From: Bacteroidota bacterium
GTDB taxonomy: Bacteria > Bacteroidota > Bacteroidia > Chitinophagales > Chitinophagaceae
Direction of reading: 5' to 3'
Assembly (NCBI GenBank): GCA_018268055.1
Contig: JAFDXF010000038.1
Location: forward strand, 1-64,000
Length of the DNA: 64,000 nt
The notes under the pieces: generated by a model
The model's database searches: none
Seen by the model: the letters and a program-made list of their open reading frames with translations, nothing else
What the model was told of the DNA's origin: nothing
Made by a program: the position numbers and the translations under genes
Part shown: in pieces, positions 56,794 to 64,000 of the stretch
Numbering within the stretch: position 1 is the first letter of the stretch
How the letters are laid out: each line of letters starts with the position of its first letter

Positions 56794-56815
56794 ACCGTAA
56801 TAAGTAAAAATTTTG

Positions 56816-56846
56816 AAGCATCTGTATTTTTTGCAGATGCTTTTTT
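56816..56846 (+). terminator. Terminator between the small protein gene and nth
   Basis: AAGCATCTG pairs with CAGATGCTT around a 9-nt T-rich loop and is followed by six T. It starts 23 nt after the stop codon and lies 27 nt ahead of the nth start, so nth is probably transcribed separately or by read-through. Confidence 0.88.
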
Positions 56847-56872
56847 CATTTACTCAATGTATATTTATTCTT

Positions 56873-57538
56873 ATGAAACGTAAAGAACGTTATGAATTTG
56901 CCATCAGTTACTTTGAAAATAATATGCCCATTGCAGAAACAGAGTTACAATATAAAAACCCTTATCAACTAATCGTTGCTGTTATACTTTCTGCTCAATG
57001 TACAGATAAGCGAGTGAATATGACCACTCCTGCAATCTTTAAAAAATTTCCTGATGTTACCACACTCAGTAAGGCAAATTTTGACAACCTTTTTCCATTG
57101 ATAAAAAGTATATCTTATCCCAACAATAAAACAAAACATCTGATTGGTATGGCCAATAAAATAGTACAAGATTTTAATGGCAAAATTCCAATGACTGTTG
57201 ATGAATTAATTCAACTACCCGGTGTTGGCCGAAAAACAGCAAATGTAATAACCTCGGTAGTAGATAAACAACCGAATATGGCCGTAGATACCCACGTTTT
57301 CAGAGTGAGCAGACGAATAGGGATAGTGCCGCAAACCGCTACCACAACATTGGCGGTAGAAAAAGAGTTAATCAAAAATATCCCCGCCGAACTGATACAT
57401 AAAGCACATCATTGGCTCATTTTACACGGGCGATATGTGTGTGTAGCAAGAAATCCTAAATGCGATATTTGTGGGTTACAAAAAGTGTGTAGATACTTTC
57501 AGCAGGAAATTAAAGAAAGAGGCAAAATATCAGATTAA
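56873..57538 (+). CDS. nth: Endonuclease III
   Basis: The 221-residue base-excision-repair glycosylase/AP lyase has the helix-hairpin-helix LPGVGRKTANV with catalytic Lys121 and the catalytic Asp139 in MAVDTHVFRVSRR. Its [4Fe-4S] cluster is complete as C190-x6-C197-x2-C200-x5-C206. It removes oxidised pyrimidines from DNA and nicks the abasic strand. ATG at 56873 is used because the longer frame runs through the terminator. Length is normal for bacterial Nth. Confidence 0.95.
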   Translation: MKRKERYEFAISYFENNMPIAETELQYKNPYQLIVAVILSAQCTDKRVNMTTPAIFKKFPDVTTLSKANFDNLFPLIKSISYPNNKTKHLIGMANKIVQDFNGKIPMTVDELIQLPGVGRKTANVITSVVDKQPNMAVDTHVFRVSRRIGIVPQTATTTLAVEKELIKNIPAELIHKAHHWLILHGRYVCVARNPKCDICGLQKVCRYFQQEIKERGKISD

Positions 57539-57550
57539 CTTTTTGTTACT

Positions 57551-57580
57551 TTTTTTTTATTGATTACACAATAAAAAAAA
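57551..57580. terminator. AT-rich palindrome after nth
   Basis: TTTTTTTTATTG (57551-57562) pairs with CAATAAAAAAAA (57569-57580) around ATTACA, 12 nt after the nth stop. The stem has only two G-C pairs, so it is a weak terminator at best. Confidence 0.35.
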
Positions 57581-57582
57581 AA

Positions 57583-57612
57583 TTGGTTAGTAATATTAAA
57601 ATTCTATTTTTA
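57583..57612 (+). promoter_or_regulatory. Promoter of the DUF6089-like barrel gene
   Basis: TTG (57583-57585), a 19-nt spacer and TATTTTTA match the Bacteroidota -33/-7 pattern with one -7 mismatch. The start codon lies 62 nt downstream. Confidence 0.5.
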
Positions 57613-57674
57613 GCACTCATTTTTACAAGCCGCAAAATCCACCCCTCTGAAAAGAAATTATTAAAATTTTTTTT

Positions 57675-58592
57675 ATGTCAAAAGGTATCGTTGCGGCTTT
57701 AGCTTGCTTTATTTTATTCGTTCTTCCTACTCATGCTCAGTATTATTATTACAATAACAAGTACTACGACAATCCTGTAGTTTTTGAATTGGGCGTCTCG
57801 ACAGGAGTAATGAATTCATTTACCGACCTTGGTGGTAAAAAAGGAATTGGTAAGCCTTTTGTGAAAGACTTACGCTGGAAAACAGCACACCAAAGTTTTG
57901 GCATTTATGGAGCAGTTAATTTTCATGATGCAATTTTTGTACGCTTAGAAGCTACATTTGGCCAAGTTTCGGGCGCTGATAGTATTTTAAAGAATGTGGC
58001 ACCTTCTACCTTTGGACGCTATGAACGAAACCTCAGTTTTAAAAGCCCAATTCAAGAAGCACAACTTGCCGTAGAAGTGCACCCGCTCTTCTTTAAAACT
58101 AATTATGATAGAGAACCGCCTCGCCTTTCTCCTTATGTAGTGGCAGGTGTTGGCAATTTTTCTTTTGACCCGCAGGCAAAACTAAATGGCCAATGGTATT
58201 CATTGCAGCCATTGCATTTGGAAGGTCAGGGATTTGCAGAATATCCGGATAGCAAAGAATACAAACTGAATCAATTTAATATCTTAGCAGGTACAGGTCT
58301 TAAATACGAAATCAGTCCGGCCTTCAACGCAAGACTGGAATTTGTACACAGGTTTTTATTTACCGACTACCTAGATGATGTAAGCAGAGACTATATTGAC
58401 CCAACATTGTTTGACCATTACTTACCTACTAATTTGGCAGCAATTGCAAAACAATTGTATAATCGCAGAGGAGAGCTAAATCCATCAGATGCGGCACCAC
58501 ATGATTCGCAGCGAGGAAATCCTAAAAACAATGACTCCTACTTTACTGTTCAGTTGAAAATAGGCATGACTTTGGGCCGACAAAAAAGATAG
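57675..58592 (+). CDS. DUF6089-like outer-membrane beta-barrel protein
   Basis: The 305-residue protein has a signal peptide ending THAQ and then a barrel beginning VVFELGVSTGVMNSFTDLGGKKG, the pattern of DUF6089 proteins (the family of the T9SS component PorG, from memory). Strands such as SFGIYGAVNFHDAIF and NARLEFVHRFLF alternate in the expected way, and a QRG..KNNDSYFTVQLKIGM tail closes it. A T9SS or surface-assembly role is possible but not shown. The stop lies 6 nt from the convergent Rieske gene's stop. Confidence 0.68.
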   Translation: MSKGIVAALACFILFVLPTHAQYYYYNNKYYDNPVVFELGVSTGVMNSFTDLGGKKGIGKPFVKDLRWKTAHQSFGIYGAVNFHDAIFVRLEATFGQVSGADSILKNVAPSTFGRYERNLSFKSPIQEAQLAVEVHPLFFKTNYDREPPRLSPYVVAGVGNFSFDPQAKLNGQWYSLQPLHLEGQGFAEYPDSKEYKLNQFNILAGTGLKYEISPAFNARLEFVHRFLFTDYLDDVSRDYIDPTLFDHYLPTNLAAIAKQLYNRRGELNPSDAAPHDSQRGNPKNNDSYFTVQLKIGMTLGRQKR

Positions 58593-58598
58593 TTTCCT

Positions 58599-58964
58599 TT
58601 AATCTTTTGCTTCATTCCAAAAACTATTAGCTTCATCTATTGCTACATATAATTCATTGTTACGAACTTCTACAGGCCAATGTTTTAAATGATACCCTTC
58701 TCCACTTACATTGCGACCATTCGCTATAGAAAATTTATACCGATGCACAGGACATACTATATTTCCTAAAGCATCAATATAGCCATCGGCAAGAATTCCG
58801 CCTGCATGTGGACATTTATACGCAAAAGCAAAATAGCCCGTTTTATAACGAGCTATGCAAATTTTTTTACTATTTATTTCTGCAACTGCAATATTATTTT
58901 CTGCAAATTTTAATGCTTCAATTGAGTCGGTAATCTTATACCACTTCGTTGAAAAAGCTGTCAT
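58599..58964 (-). CDS. Rieske-type [2Fe-2S] ferredoxin, NirD-like
   Basis: The 121-residue protein is a single Rieske domain. Cluster ligands are Cys51 and His53 in KCPHAGG and Cys71 and His74 in CPVHRYKF, with the usual spacing. Such soluble domains serve as electron carriers for oxygenases or as the small subunit of nitrite reductases. No oxygenase component lies beside it, so the partner is unknown. The gene follows the propeller-protein gene by 19 nt and is probably co-transcribed with it. No signal peptide is seen. Confidence 0.88.
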   Translation of the reverse strand: MTAFSTKWYKITDSIEALKFAENNIAVAEINSKKICIARYKTGYFAFAYKCPHAGGILADGYIDALGNIVCPVHRYKFSIANGRNVSGEGYHLKHWPVEVRNNELYVAIDEANSFWNEAKD

Positions 58965-58983
58965 GGTTAAAAATGCAAAACAA

Positions 58984-59787
58984 TTATGGATTGATCACTA
59001 CTTCAAACAAATTCCCTTCTAAGGTAATTGTATAAAGTTTACCGCTATCCGCAATAAGCAAGCGTCCTTTTTCCAATTGGTTTGCATCCAATAATTTTCT
59101 TTCGCCATCGGGTAATGATGTTTCATATAAAGCACCGCCTGTTTCAATAGTATAAAGTTTATTATTTACTACTGCCAATGCAGATGCTGCTTTCCAAGCT
59201 TTACTTTTTCCTTTGCCAATGCGCTTCCACTCACCATCACGCAAGTTTATTTGATAAAAACTTCCTTCTCTGATAAAACTGTATAAAGTAGTATCAGTAC
59301 GAATCAAAGTATTTGCATTATAAAAATCAGAACCGCCAACTTGCGTACGCTTATTCGGGTCCAATGAAGTATATCTGTAAAAAGAACCATTTTCTATAGC
59401 ATAGAAAAAACTACCTACCACAACCGGCATATCAATAAAAGACCATGTGTTGATGGGCGATTTTGTAGTCCATGCTCCTGAAGAAGGATCTATCTCCATC
59501 ATACTGCCATCCTTATCTATGCTATACAGTTTAAACCGATAATAAAAGAAGAATTTGGTATTCTTGAAGTTTACATCATTCACTTTTGTTAATTCGCCGG
59601 TTGCCAAATTCGTTTTGTTCAGTCCGTTGGCAAAACTAATCGTGTATAGATGGCCATTATTATCTCTATCCATGAACTGAATGTTCATATATTGGTTTGG
59701 CTTACCGACTTGCTTCAGTGTAATTCCTTGTGTAAAACCGGAAATTGAGATGGAGACAAACAAAAGAATTGCTATAATTTTTCTCAT
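58984..59787 (-). CDS. Secreted beta-propeller-like protein
   Basis: The 267-residue protein has a signal peptide (SISISGFTQG) and six or so repeats of about 42 residues with a YxI / YSIDKDGSMMEID / LYTIETGGALYETS pattern, like tachylectin-2 or TECPR propellers. No catalytic residues are recognisable. It is probably a periplasmic or surface binding protein. The adjacent Rieske gene suggests a shared transcript but not a clear shared function. Confidence 0.65.
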   Translation of the reverse strand: MRKIIAILLFVSISISGFTQGITLKQVGKPNQYMNIQFMDRDNNGHLYTISFANGLNKTNLATGELTKVNDVNFKNTKFFFYYRFKLYSIDKDGSMMEIDPSSGAWTTKSPINTWSFIDMPVVVGSFFYAIENGSFYRYTSLDPNKRTQVGGSDFYNANTLIRTDTTLYSFIREGSFYQINLRDGEWKRIGKGKSKAWKAASALAVVNNKLYTIETGGALYETSLPDGERKLLDANQLEKGRLLIADSGKLYTITLEGNLFEVVINP

Positions 59788-59939
59788 AAAAGATATTTTT
59801 AAAAAATATTATAAAATTGAGTTTAAAAGAAACTACTCAATTGCTAAAATAAAACATTGAAATGAAATCCTAAACAGAATATCGGCGTTTAGACGACAAT
59901 TTGTTTCTTTTGGTTGTTTTAAAGGATTTGTACTTTTTT

Positions 59940-61130
59940 TTAATAGAGAAACTCTGATTTGTAAGGGTAGCGCACTCGATACATTTCCCTTACTTTTTGC
60001 AAAATTGTTTTTCGCAAAGCATCCAGATTTCGTTTTTCTATTGCCGCAACGAATACGGCGTTATCATTTGTTTCCAACTGCCAGCGTTCATTCAAATCAC
60101 TTAGAATTTCTTTTTTAGTTTCAGGTTCCAGCCATTCATCAAAAGTCTGTTTTTCATATAAGTCCATCTTATTGAAAATGGTCAGCGTGGGTTTTTCAAA
60201 TGCACCTAACTCCTGCAGCGTTGTATTGACCACACCCAATTGATCTTCATAGGCCGTATGCGAAATATCAACTACATGTAATAATATATCAGCCTCCCTC
60301 ACTTCATCTAATGTGCTTTTAAAACTTTCTACCAAATGATGCGGAAGTTTGCGAATAAAGCCTACGGTATCACTCAGCAAGAAAGGAGTGTTTTCATAAA
60401 CCACCTTACTGGTTGTAGTATCTAATGTTGCAAATAGTTTATTCTCGGCAAATACATCTCTTTTGCTCAACAAATTCATAATTGTACTCTTACCCACATT
60501 GGTATAGCCGACAAGTGCCACACGAATAAACTCACCTCTTTCTTTTCTTTGTGTAAAAGCCTGTTTGTCTATTTCAGCTAATTTTTTTCTAAGTAAAGAA
60601 ATTTTATCCCGCACTATTCTACGATCGGTTTCTATTTCGGTCTCGCCGGGGCCACGTGTACCGATACCACCGCCTAATCTTTCCAAGTGCTTCCACATAC
60701 CACGAAGACGTGGTAGTAAATATTGATATTGTGCTAACTCTACTTGTGCCCTTGCTTGTGCTGTTTTCGCCCTTCGTGCAAAAATGTCCAGAATCAAGTC
60801 ACTACGATCAATGGTTTTAGTTCCCAATTCTTTTTCAATGTTATTGATTTGAGCGCCGCTTAGTTCGTCGTCAAATATTACTACTGAAATGCCTTTGCCT
60901 TGAATGTATTCTTTTATTTCCTGAAGTTTTCCTTTGCCTACAAAAGTGCGGCTATCGGGGTGCGGCAACTTCTGTGTGAAGCGTCGCATAGTAACAGCTC
61001 CTGCAGTCTCTGCCAAAAAAGCTAATTCATCTAAATATTCTTTAACCTGCTGCTCTGTTTGATCTTTCTGTATCACACCTACTAACACCGCAAGTTCTTC
61101 CTTCACTATTTTTTTACTTGTATCAATCAT
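59940..61130 (-). CDS. hflX: GTPase HflX
   Basis: The 396-residue GTPase has the HflX N-terminal domain (~1-195, with HPDSRTFVGKGKLQEIK, the DELSGAQ segment and the glycine-rich linker RLGGGIGTRGPGETEIETDRR). It also has a TRAFAC GTPase domain (~205-370) with G1 GYTNVGKST, G3 DTVGFI, and G4 NKMD. HflX binds the 50S subunit and rescues or splits stalled ribosomes, especially after heat or macrolide stress. A short C-terminal extension (REMYRVRYPYKSEFLY) is the only unusual part. A -7 box lies upstream. Confidence 0.94.
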   Translation of the reverse strand: MIDTSKKIVKEELAVLVGVIQKDQTEQQVKEYLDELAFLAETAGAVTMRRFTQKLPHPDSRTFVGKGKLQEIKEYIQGKGISVVIFDDELSGAQINNIEKELGTKTIDRSDLILDIFARRAKTAQARAQVELAQYQYLLPRLRGMWKHLERLGGGIGTRGPGETEIETDRRIVRDKISLLRKKLAEIDKQAFTQRKERGEFIRVALVGYTNVGKSTIMNLLSKRDVFAENKLFATLDTTTSKVVYENTPFLLSDTVGFIRKLPHHLVESFKSTLDEVREADILLHVVDISHTAYEDQLGVVNTTLQELGAFEKPTLTIFNKMDLYEKQTFDEWLEPETKKEILSDLNERWQLETNDNAVFVAAIEKRNLDALRKTILQKVREMYRVRYPYKSEFLY

Positions 61131-61165
61131 TTCTTTTAAACCTCTTTTTATAAATTATTATACCG

Positions 61166-61173
61166 CAAAGGTA
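61166..61173 (-). promoter_or_regulatory. -7 promoter box for hflX
   Basis: TACCTTTG on the minus strand matches TAnnTTTG exactly and is followed by C, a frequent Bacteroidota continuation. It lies 35 nt before the ATG. A clear -33 TTG at 19-22 nt was not found. Confidence 0.45.
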
Positions 61174-61233
61174 AAGCCTCTGCCAACAAACTGAGTATTA
61201 AAAAGAAACAAGCTTTGCATTATCTTGATAGAC

Positions 61234-63648
61234 CTACTCACCGATTATTTTTTCAATGTGAATCAACTTTCCTTCCGCATCAAAGCCTTCTATTGTTATT
61301 TTAAGTCTTTTACTGAAATCATTATTGTAAAATTTAACCTGTGCCGTCTTGCTATTTGCATCCATAAACAAATTTGGGTTCCACAACAAAGTAGTTCTAT
61401 AGTCTGGTATATTTTTATTTGCAGATGCCTGACTGTAATCGGGATTGTTAAACTCTTTTGTAATCGTATAGCCAACACGATCAATATGTTCCAATTTATC
61501 TACCGGTTGCTCTTCTCGCATTTTCTCTTTGGTATATACAGCGATAGCACCGCCGGGGAAATTGCTGCCCACACCTACAAAGCCCGCTTCAAAAAACTTT
61601 ACCAATGCAATATCTTTTGCCCTGATCGTTTGTAATAAGCCAATCGTAGCTTGCGATTCATTTAGAAAAATACCTACTGCCCATTTTTGGCCGGAAATTA
61701 AGCTCATGTTTTTTCTGTTCACAAATCCGCCCGGGCCCAATTCTACCTGTTGAATTCTGTTTTTAATAAAATCCACCGCATTGATGGATTTATCTGTAAC
61801 TGGATTATTGATATTATCAATCACATCTTTCGCATCCGAACGAAAAACTCCTGTAGTATATTCTTCATTCACTGCATCATAAGGAGATTTCTTTCTGTCT
61901 GATTCAACAATGACTTTTTCTAATTCTTTTACATTGCTTCGTGTTGACTCCGTATAGCGAAAACGATTTTCCAATTCTTTATTAGTACCTGATTTTTCTA
62001 AATGCATTTTAAAACTATTCAACGCAAAATCTTTAGGGATTCTAAAGGCATTGAAGAAAAGCTCGTCTTCATCCGGAATCAAAAGTGCAGGCTTAATTTT
62101 TTTCTTACTATCTGCATAACTGTAGTATATACTTGATTTGCCATTGAAGAAAAGAGAATCAAGTGCTATACGTCCTTTATCGTCAACCGGAACTTCATAA
62201 CTCACTGTTGTAGAGTCAGCAGCTTCTATCAGCAATGTTAACTTACCGCCACTTACCGGTTGATTTGTTTTGCTATCTACTACTTTACCATTAAGCGTTA
62301 AAAAACTTTGTTCTTTAGCAGCTTCCGTTGGAAGTTTTCCATTCATAATAGTGGCCCAGTCAACACCTTTGTATTGTTGAATGATTAAAAGATTATCCAA
62401 CGCAATCTTTACACTGTCTGTTTGATTATTAAAATACCAAGATGGATTCCATATATGCGCCGTTAAATTATCGGAAAGTAAAAAGGTAGATATAATATTG
62501 TTATCAATTACAAATGAATGCTCAACATAATCTGTTACAGATACCGACATACTTCTTTGTAACGGCGTTGCGAAATTAATGTCATAAATATTTTCTTCTT
62601 TTGCGTTCAACCCTTTTTTAGTTATTGAAATATCGCCATTGTCTTTATACTCATTATTATTGACAAAGGAAAGTCTTTCTGCTATTGGCTTTCCGGTTTT
62701 ATCAAAAACAGTCATTTGGAGTACACCCGAAGGAATACTGTCTGTAATTAAATGCCCAATGATAGAAGGATAGCCGTCAAATGCAATTTCATTTTCATAT
62801 ACTACATGATTATTGATTTGAGCTACTAATGTTATGCTGTCATATAATGATTCATTGCCTTTTCCGCGGCTTAATTGAAATTTCTTCCCTCCTTTTTCTT
62901 CCATCACTTTCAAATTGATACCTGATTTACTTACTTCAGGCAAAGGAAATGTTTGTGAGCCTGCAGCAGTAGTAATGACTGCACTATATTTCTTTCCCGC
63001 TTTTGGAACAAACTGCATTTTTCCTATTCCATCGTGATAAGTTTTAAAAGATGCAATGGTAATGCCGCTTTCGTCTTGCAGCGTTCCGCTTACTTCTACC
63101 GGCGCACCCCATTTGTCTATAGATTTAAAGGCAACAATTGAAAGTATGCCATCTATCAACTGTCCGCTTTCAGGAAAAAATTGAACGAATGCCGGAGCTG
63201 TTGCAGGTGCTGCTATCTTTTCTCCATTTTTTAAAACCACTAAATTTTTTTGATAAACATCGCTTGCATCACCGGTCAACATTTTGGCAGTAAGTGCTCT
63301 GATATAATAGTTCCCTTGAGATAAAGTGTCGGGCAAATGGAGTTGGCCATTAGCAACAGCGCCCAATACCGGATAGCGTTGATCTATTATAGGTTTTCCA
63401 TGGCCATCCACCAATTGAAGAAATAAGTTATTGTTATTTCCATCCGGTCTTTCGTTTGCATAAAAATATGCTTTGAACCAAACAGTTTCACCGGCTACAT
63501 AATATTCTTTATCATATTGAATATAGAGCTTCGCTCCTGATTTTGCGGTTGCGAATTTACTCAAAGCATCCTCATATTTCTGACCATAGCTAGAGACAAA
63601 AAGAGTAAATGATAAAAAAAGCAATACAGTAGATTTCATTGTCGTCAT
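61234..63648 (-). CDS. Exported MG2-like / TonB-plug-like surface protein
   Basis: The protein of about 804 residues has a signal peptide (MTTMKSTVLLFLSFTLF, cleavage after SSYGQ). The first mature domain, with KLYIQYDKEYYVAGETVWFKA and LPDTLSQGNYYIRAL, is of the MG2/alpha-2-macroglobulin type common in Bacteroidota. Internal Ig-like and carboxypeptidase-regulatory-like segments follow (GKVVDSKTNQPVSGGK, ~465-540). The C-terminal part (NAVDFIKNRIQQVE ... FPGGAIAVYTKEK) resembles a TonB plug fold, but no barrel follows. It may act as a periplasmic or surface partner of a transporter. ATG at 63648 is used; one at 63639 is equally plausible and a TTG at 63693 less so. Confidence 0.72.
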   Translation of the reverse strand: MTTMKSTVLLFLSFTLFVSSYGQKYEDALSKFATAKSGAKLYIQYDKEYYVAGETVWFKAYFYANERPDGNNNNLFLQLVDGHGKPIIDQRYPVLGAVANGQLHLPDTLSQGNYYIRALTAKMLTGDASDVYQKNLVVLKNGEKIAAPATAPAFVQFFPESGQLIDGILSIVAFKSIDKWGAPVEVSGTLQDESGITIASFKTYHDGIGKMQFVPKAGKKYSAVITTAAGSQTFPLPEVSKSGINLKVMEEKGGKKFQLSRGKGNESLYDSITLVAQINNHVVYENEIAFDGYPSIIGHLITDSIPSGVLQMTVFDKTGKPIAERLSFVNNNEYKDNGDISITKKGLNAKEENIYDINFATPLQRSMSVSVTDYVEHSFVIDNNIISTFLLSDNLTAHIWNPSWYFNNQTDSVKIALDNLLIIQQYKGVDWATIMNGKLPTEAAKEQSFLTLNGKVVDSKTNQPVSGGKLTLLIEAADSTTVSYEVPVDDKGRIALDSLFFNGKSSIYYSYADSKKKIKPALLIPDEDELFFNAFRIPKDFALNSFKMHLEKSGTNKELENRFRYTESTRSNVKELEKVIVESDRKKSPYDAVNEEYTTGVFRSDAKDVIDNINNPVTDKSINAVDFIKNRIQQVELGPGGFVNRKNMSLISGQKWAVGIFLNESQATIGLLQTIRAKDIALVKFFEAGFVGVGSNFPGGAIAVYTKEKMREEQPVDKLEHIDRVGYTITKEFNNPDYSQASANKNIPDYRTTLLWNPNLFMDANSKTAQVKFYNNDFSKRLKITIEGFDAEGKLIHIEKIIGE

Positions 63649-63849
63649 ATTTTGTGTAAAGTAATTATATATCCCACTGTCTTTACTGTTCAATTACGCC
63701 AGTGGAAGAATAACGGGATAAAGATAGGATGGACACTTTTAAGGATGCATGACTTCTAATTTTTTTAAGATAACAATAAAAGAATTTTTCCGATAAGTAC
63801 AAAAGTTCAAGAGCAGAAGCGGTTTATTTTGTAAATTGCAAATCCCTTT

Positions 63850-64000
63850 ATGCCATTTAATTTACAATCTCCTTTCCCTCCGGCCGGCGATCAGCCTGAT
63901 GCGATCAGACAACTTACTGAAGGCCTTCTCACAAATGAGAAGTATCAGACCTTACTTGGCGTAACGGGAAGTGGAAAAACATTTACCATTGCCAATGTGA
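63850..64000 (+). CDS. uvrB: Excinuclease ABC subunit B, N-terminal part only (continues beyond window)
   Basis: The frame opens [19 protein letters not shown] and continues with [18 protein letters not shown], the Q motif region and Walker A of UvrB. About 50 codons are present before the window ends; the protein would be about 670 residues. UvrB is the damage-verifying helicase of nucleotide excision repair, working with UvrA and UvrC in the cytoplasm. Translation from ATG at 63850 matches the family N-terminus. No stop codon is visible in the window, so nothing can be said about the remainder. Confidence 0.93.
   Translation, partial: MPFNLQSPFPPAGDQPDAIRQLTEGLLTNEKYQTLLGVTGSGKTFTIANV

Noticed and set aside
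56813..56872. N-terminal extension of endonuclease III
   Set aside because: It begins at TTG inside a strong terminator hairpin and lacks similarity to the enzyme; ATG 56873 fits the family.
57551..57580. Strong terminator after nth
   Set aside because: The stem is almost entirely A-T; kept only as a low-confidence feature.

Overview
The window looks like chromosomal DNA of a Bacteroidota bacterium, most likely Chitinophagaceae. This is inferred from low G+C, two proteins with type IX secretion (T9SS) C-terminal sorting domains, a GldA-type gliding ABC ATPase, the three-domain form of IspG, an S46 dipeptidyl-peptidase, and promoters of the TTG / TAnnTTTG type. No species can be named from sequence alone. 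No rRNA, tRNA, transposase, integrase, phage gene or CRISPR array was recognised.

Layout. 1-2.6 kb: two hairpin terminators and a multi-spanning membrane protein fused to a patatin lipase. 2.6-17.5 kb: two giant secreted proteins 2 nt apart, an LRR/CARDB protein of about 3000 residues without a T9SS tail, then a 1950-residue RHS protein with one. 17.8-23.2 kb: GH18 chitinase lipoprotein, DPP7-like peptidase, a beta-barrel protein that appears to start at CTG, and a dipeptide epimerase. 23.3-27.5 kb: a T9SS-exported BNR/Ig-like protein. 27.6-31.2 kb: RidA, a degenerate 3-hydroxyacyl-CoA dehydrogenase overlapping tsaB, and an ArsR regulator with a persulfide-dioxygenase-like MBL/rhodanese fusion. 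31.3-31.5 kb: ATTAAG-rich repeats. 31.5-40.3 kb (minus strand): 2OG oxygenase; ispG, lysoplasmalogenase, nadB and LpxL-type acyltransferase; Bat-like VWA and TPR proteins; an OXA-type lipoprotein that has lost its catalytic residues; and a 41-residue lipoprotein. 40.5-46.3 kb: kbl, an ECF sigma/anti-sigma/outer-membrane-protein cluster, an L,D-transpeptidase and an alpha/beta hydrolase. 46.5-57.5 kb: small secreted proteins, a C1 peptidase behind acs, a divergent MHS transporter, carbonic anhydrase, gldA, enolase, an FtsB/DivIC-like protein and endonuclease III. 57.6-64 kb: a DUF6089-like barrel protein, a Rieske/propeller pair, HflX, an MG2-like surface protein, and the first 50 codons of uvrB running off the end.

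How the genes fit together. The window is mostly core metabolism and repair (nadB, ispG, kbl, acs, eno, nth, uvrB, tsaB, hflX) mixed with envelope and secretion functions. Exported peptidases, chitinase and the dipeptide epimerase suit a polymer- and peptide-scavenging lifestyle. The parts least explained by known systems are the two-gene giant surface-protein locus, the active-site-dead OXA homologue beside the Bat-like genes, the degenerate dehydrogenase coupled to tsaB, and several intergenic palindromic repeats. Several genes here appear to lack an ATG start (two TTG starts in the Bat pair, a probable CTG barrel gene), so starts were judged individually.
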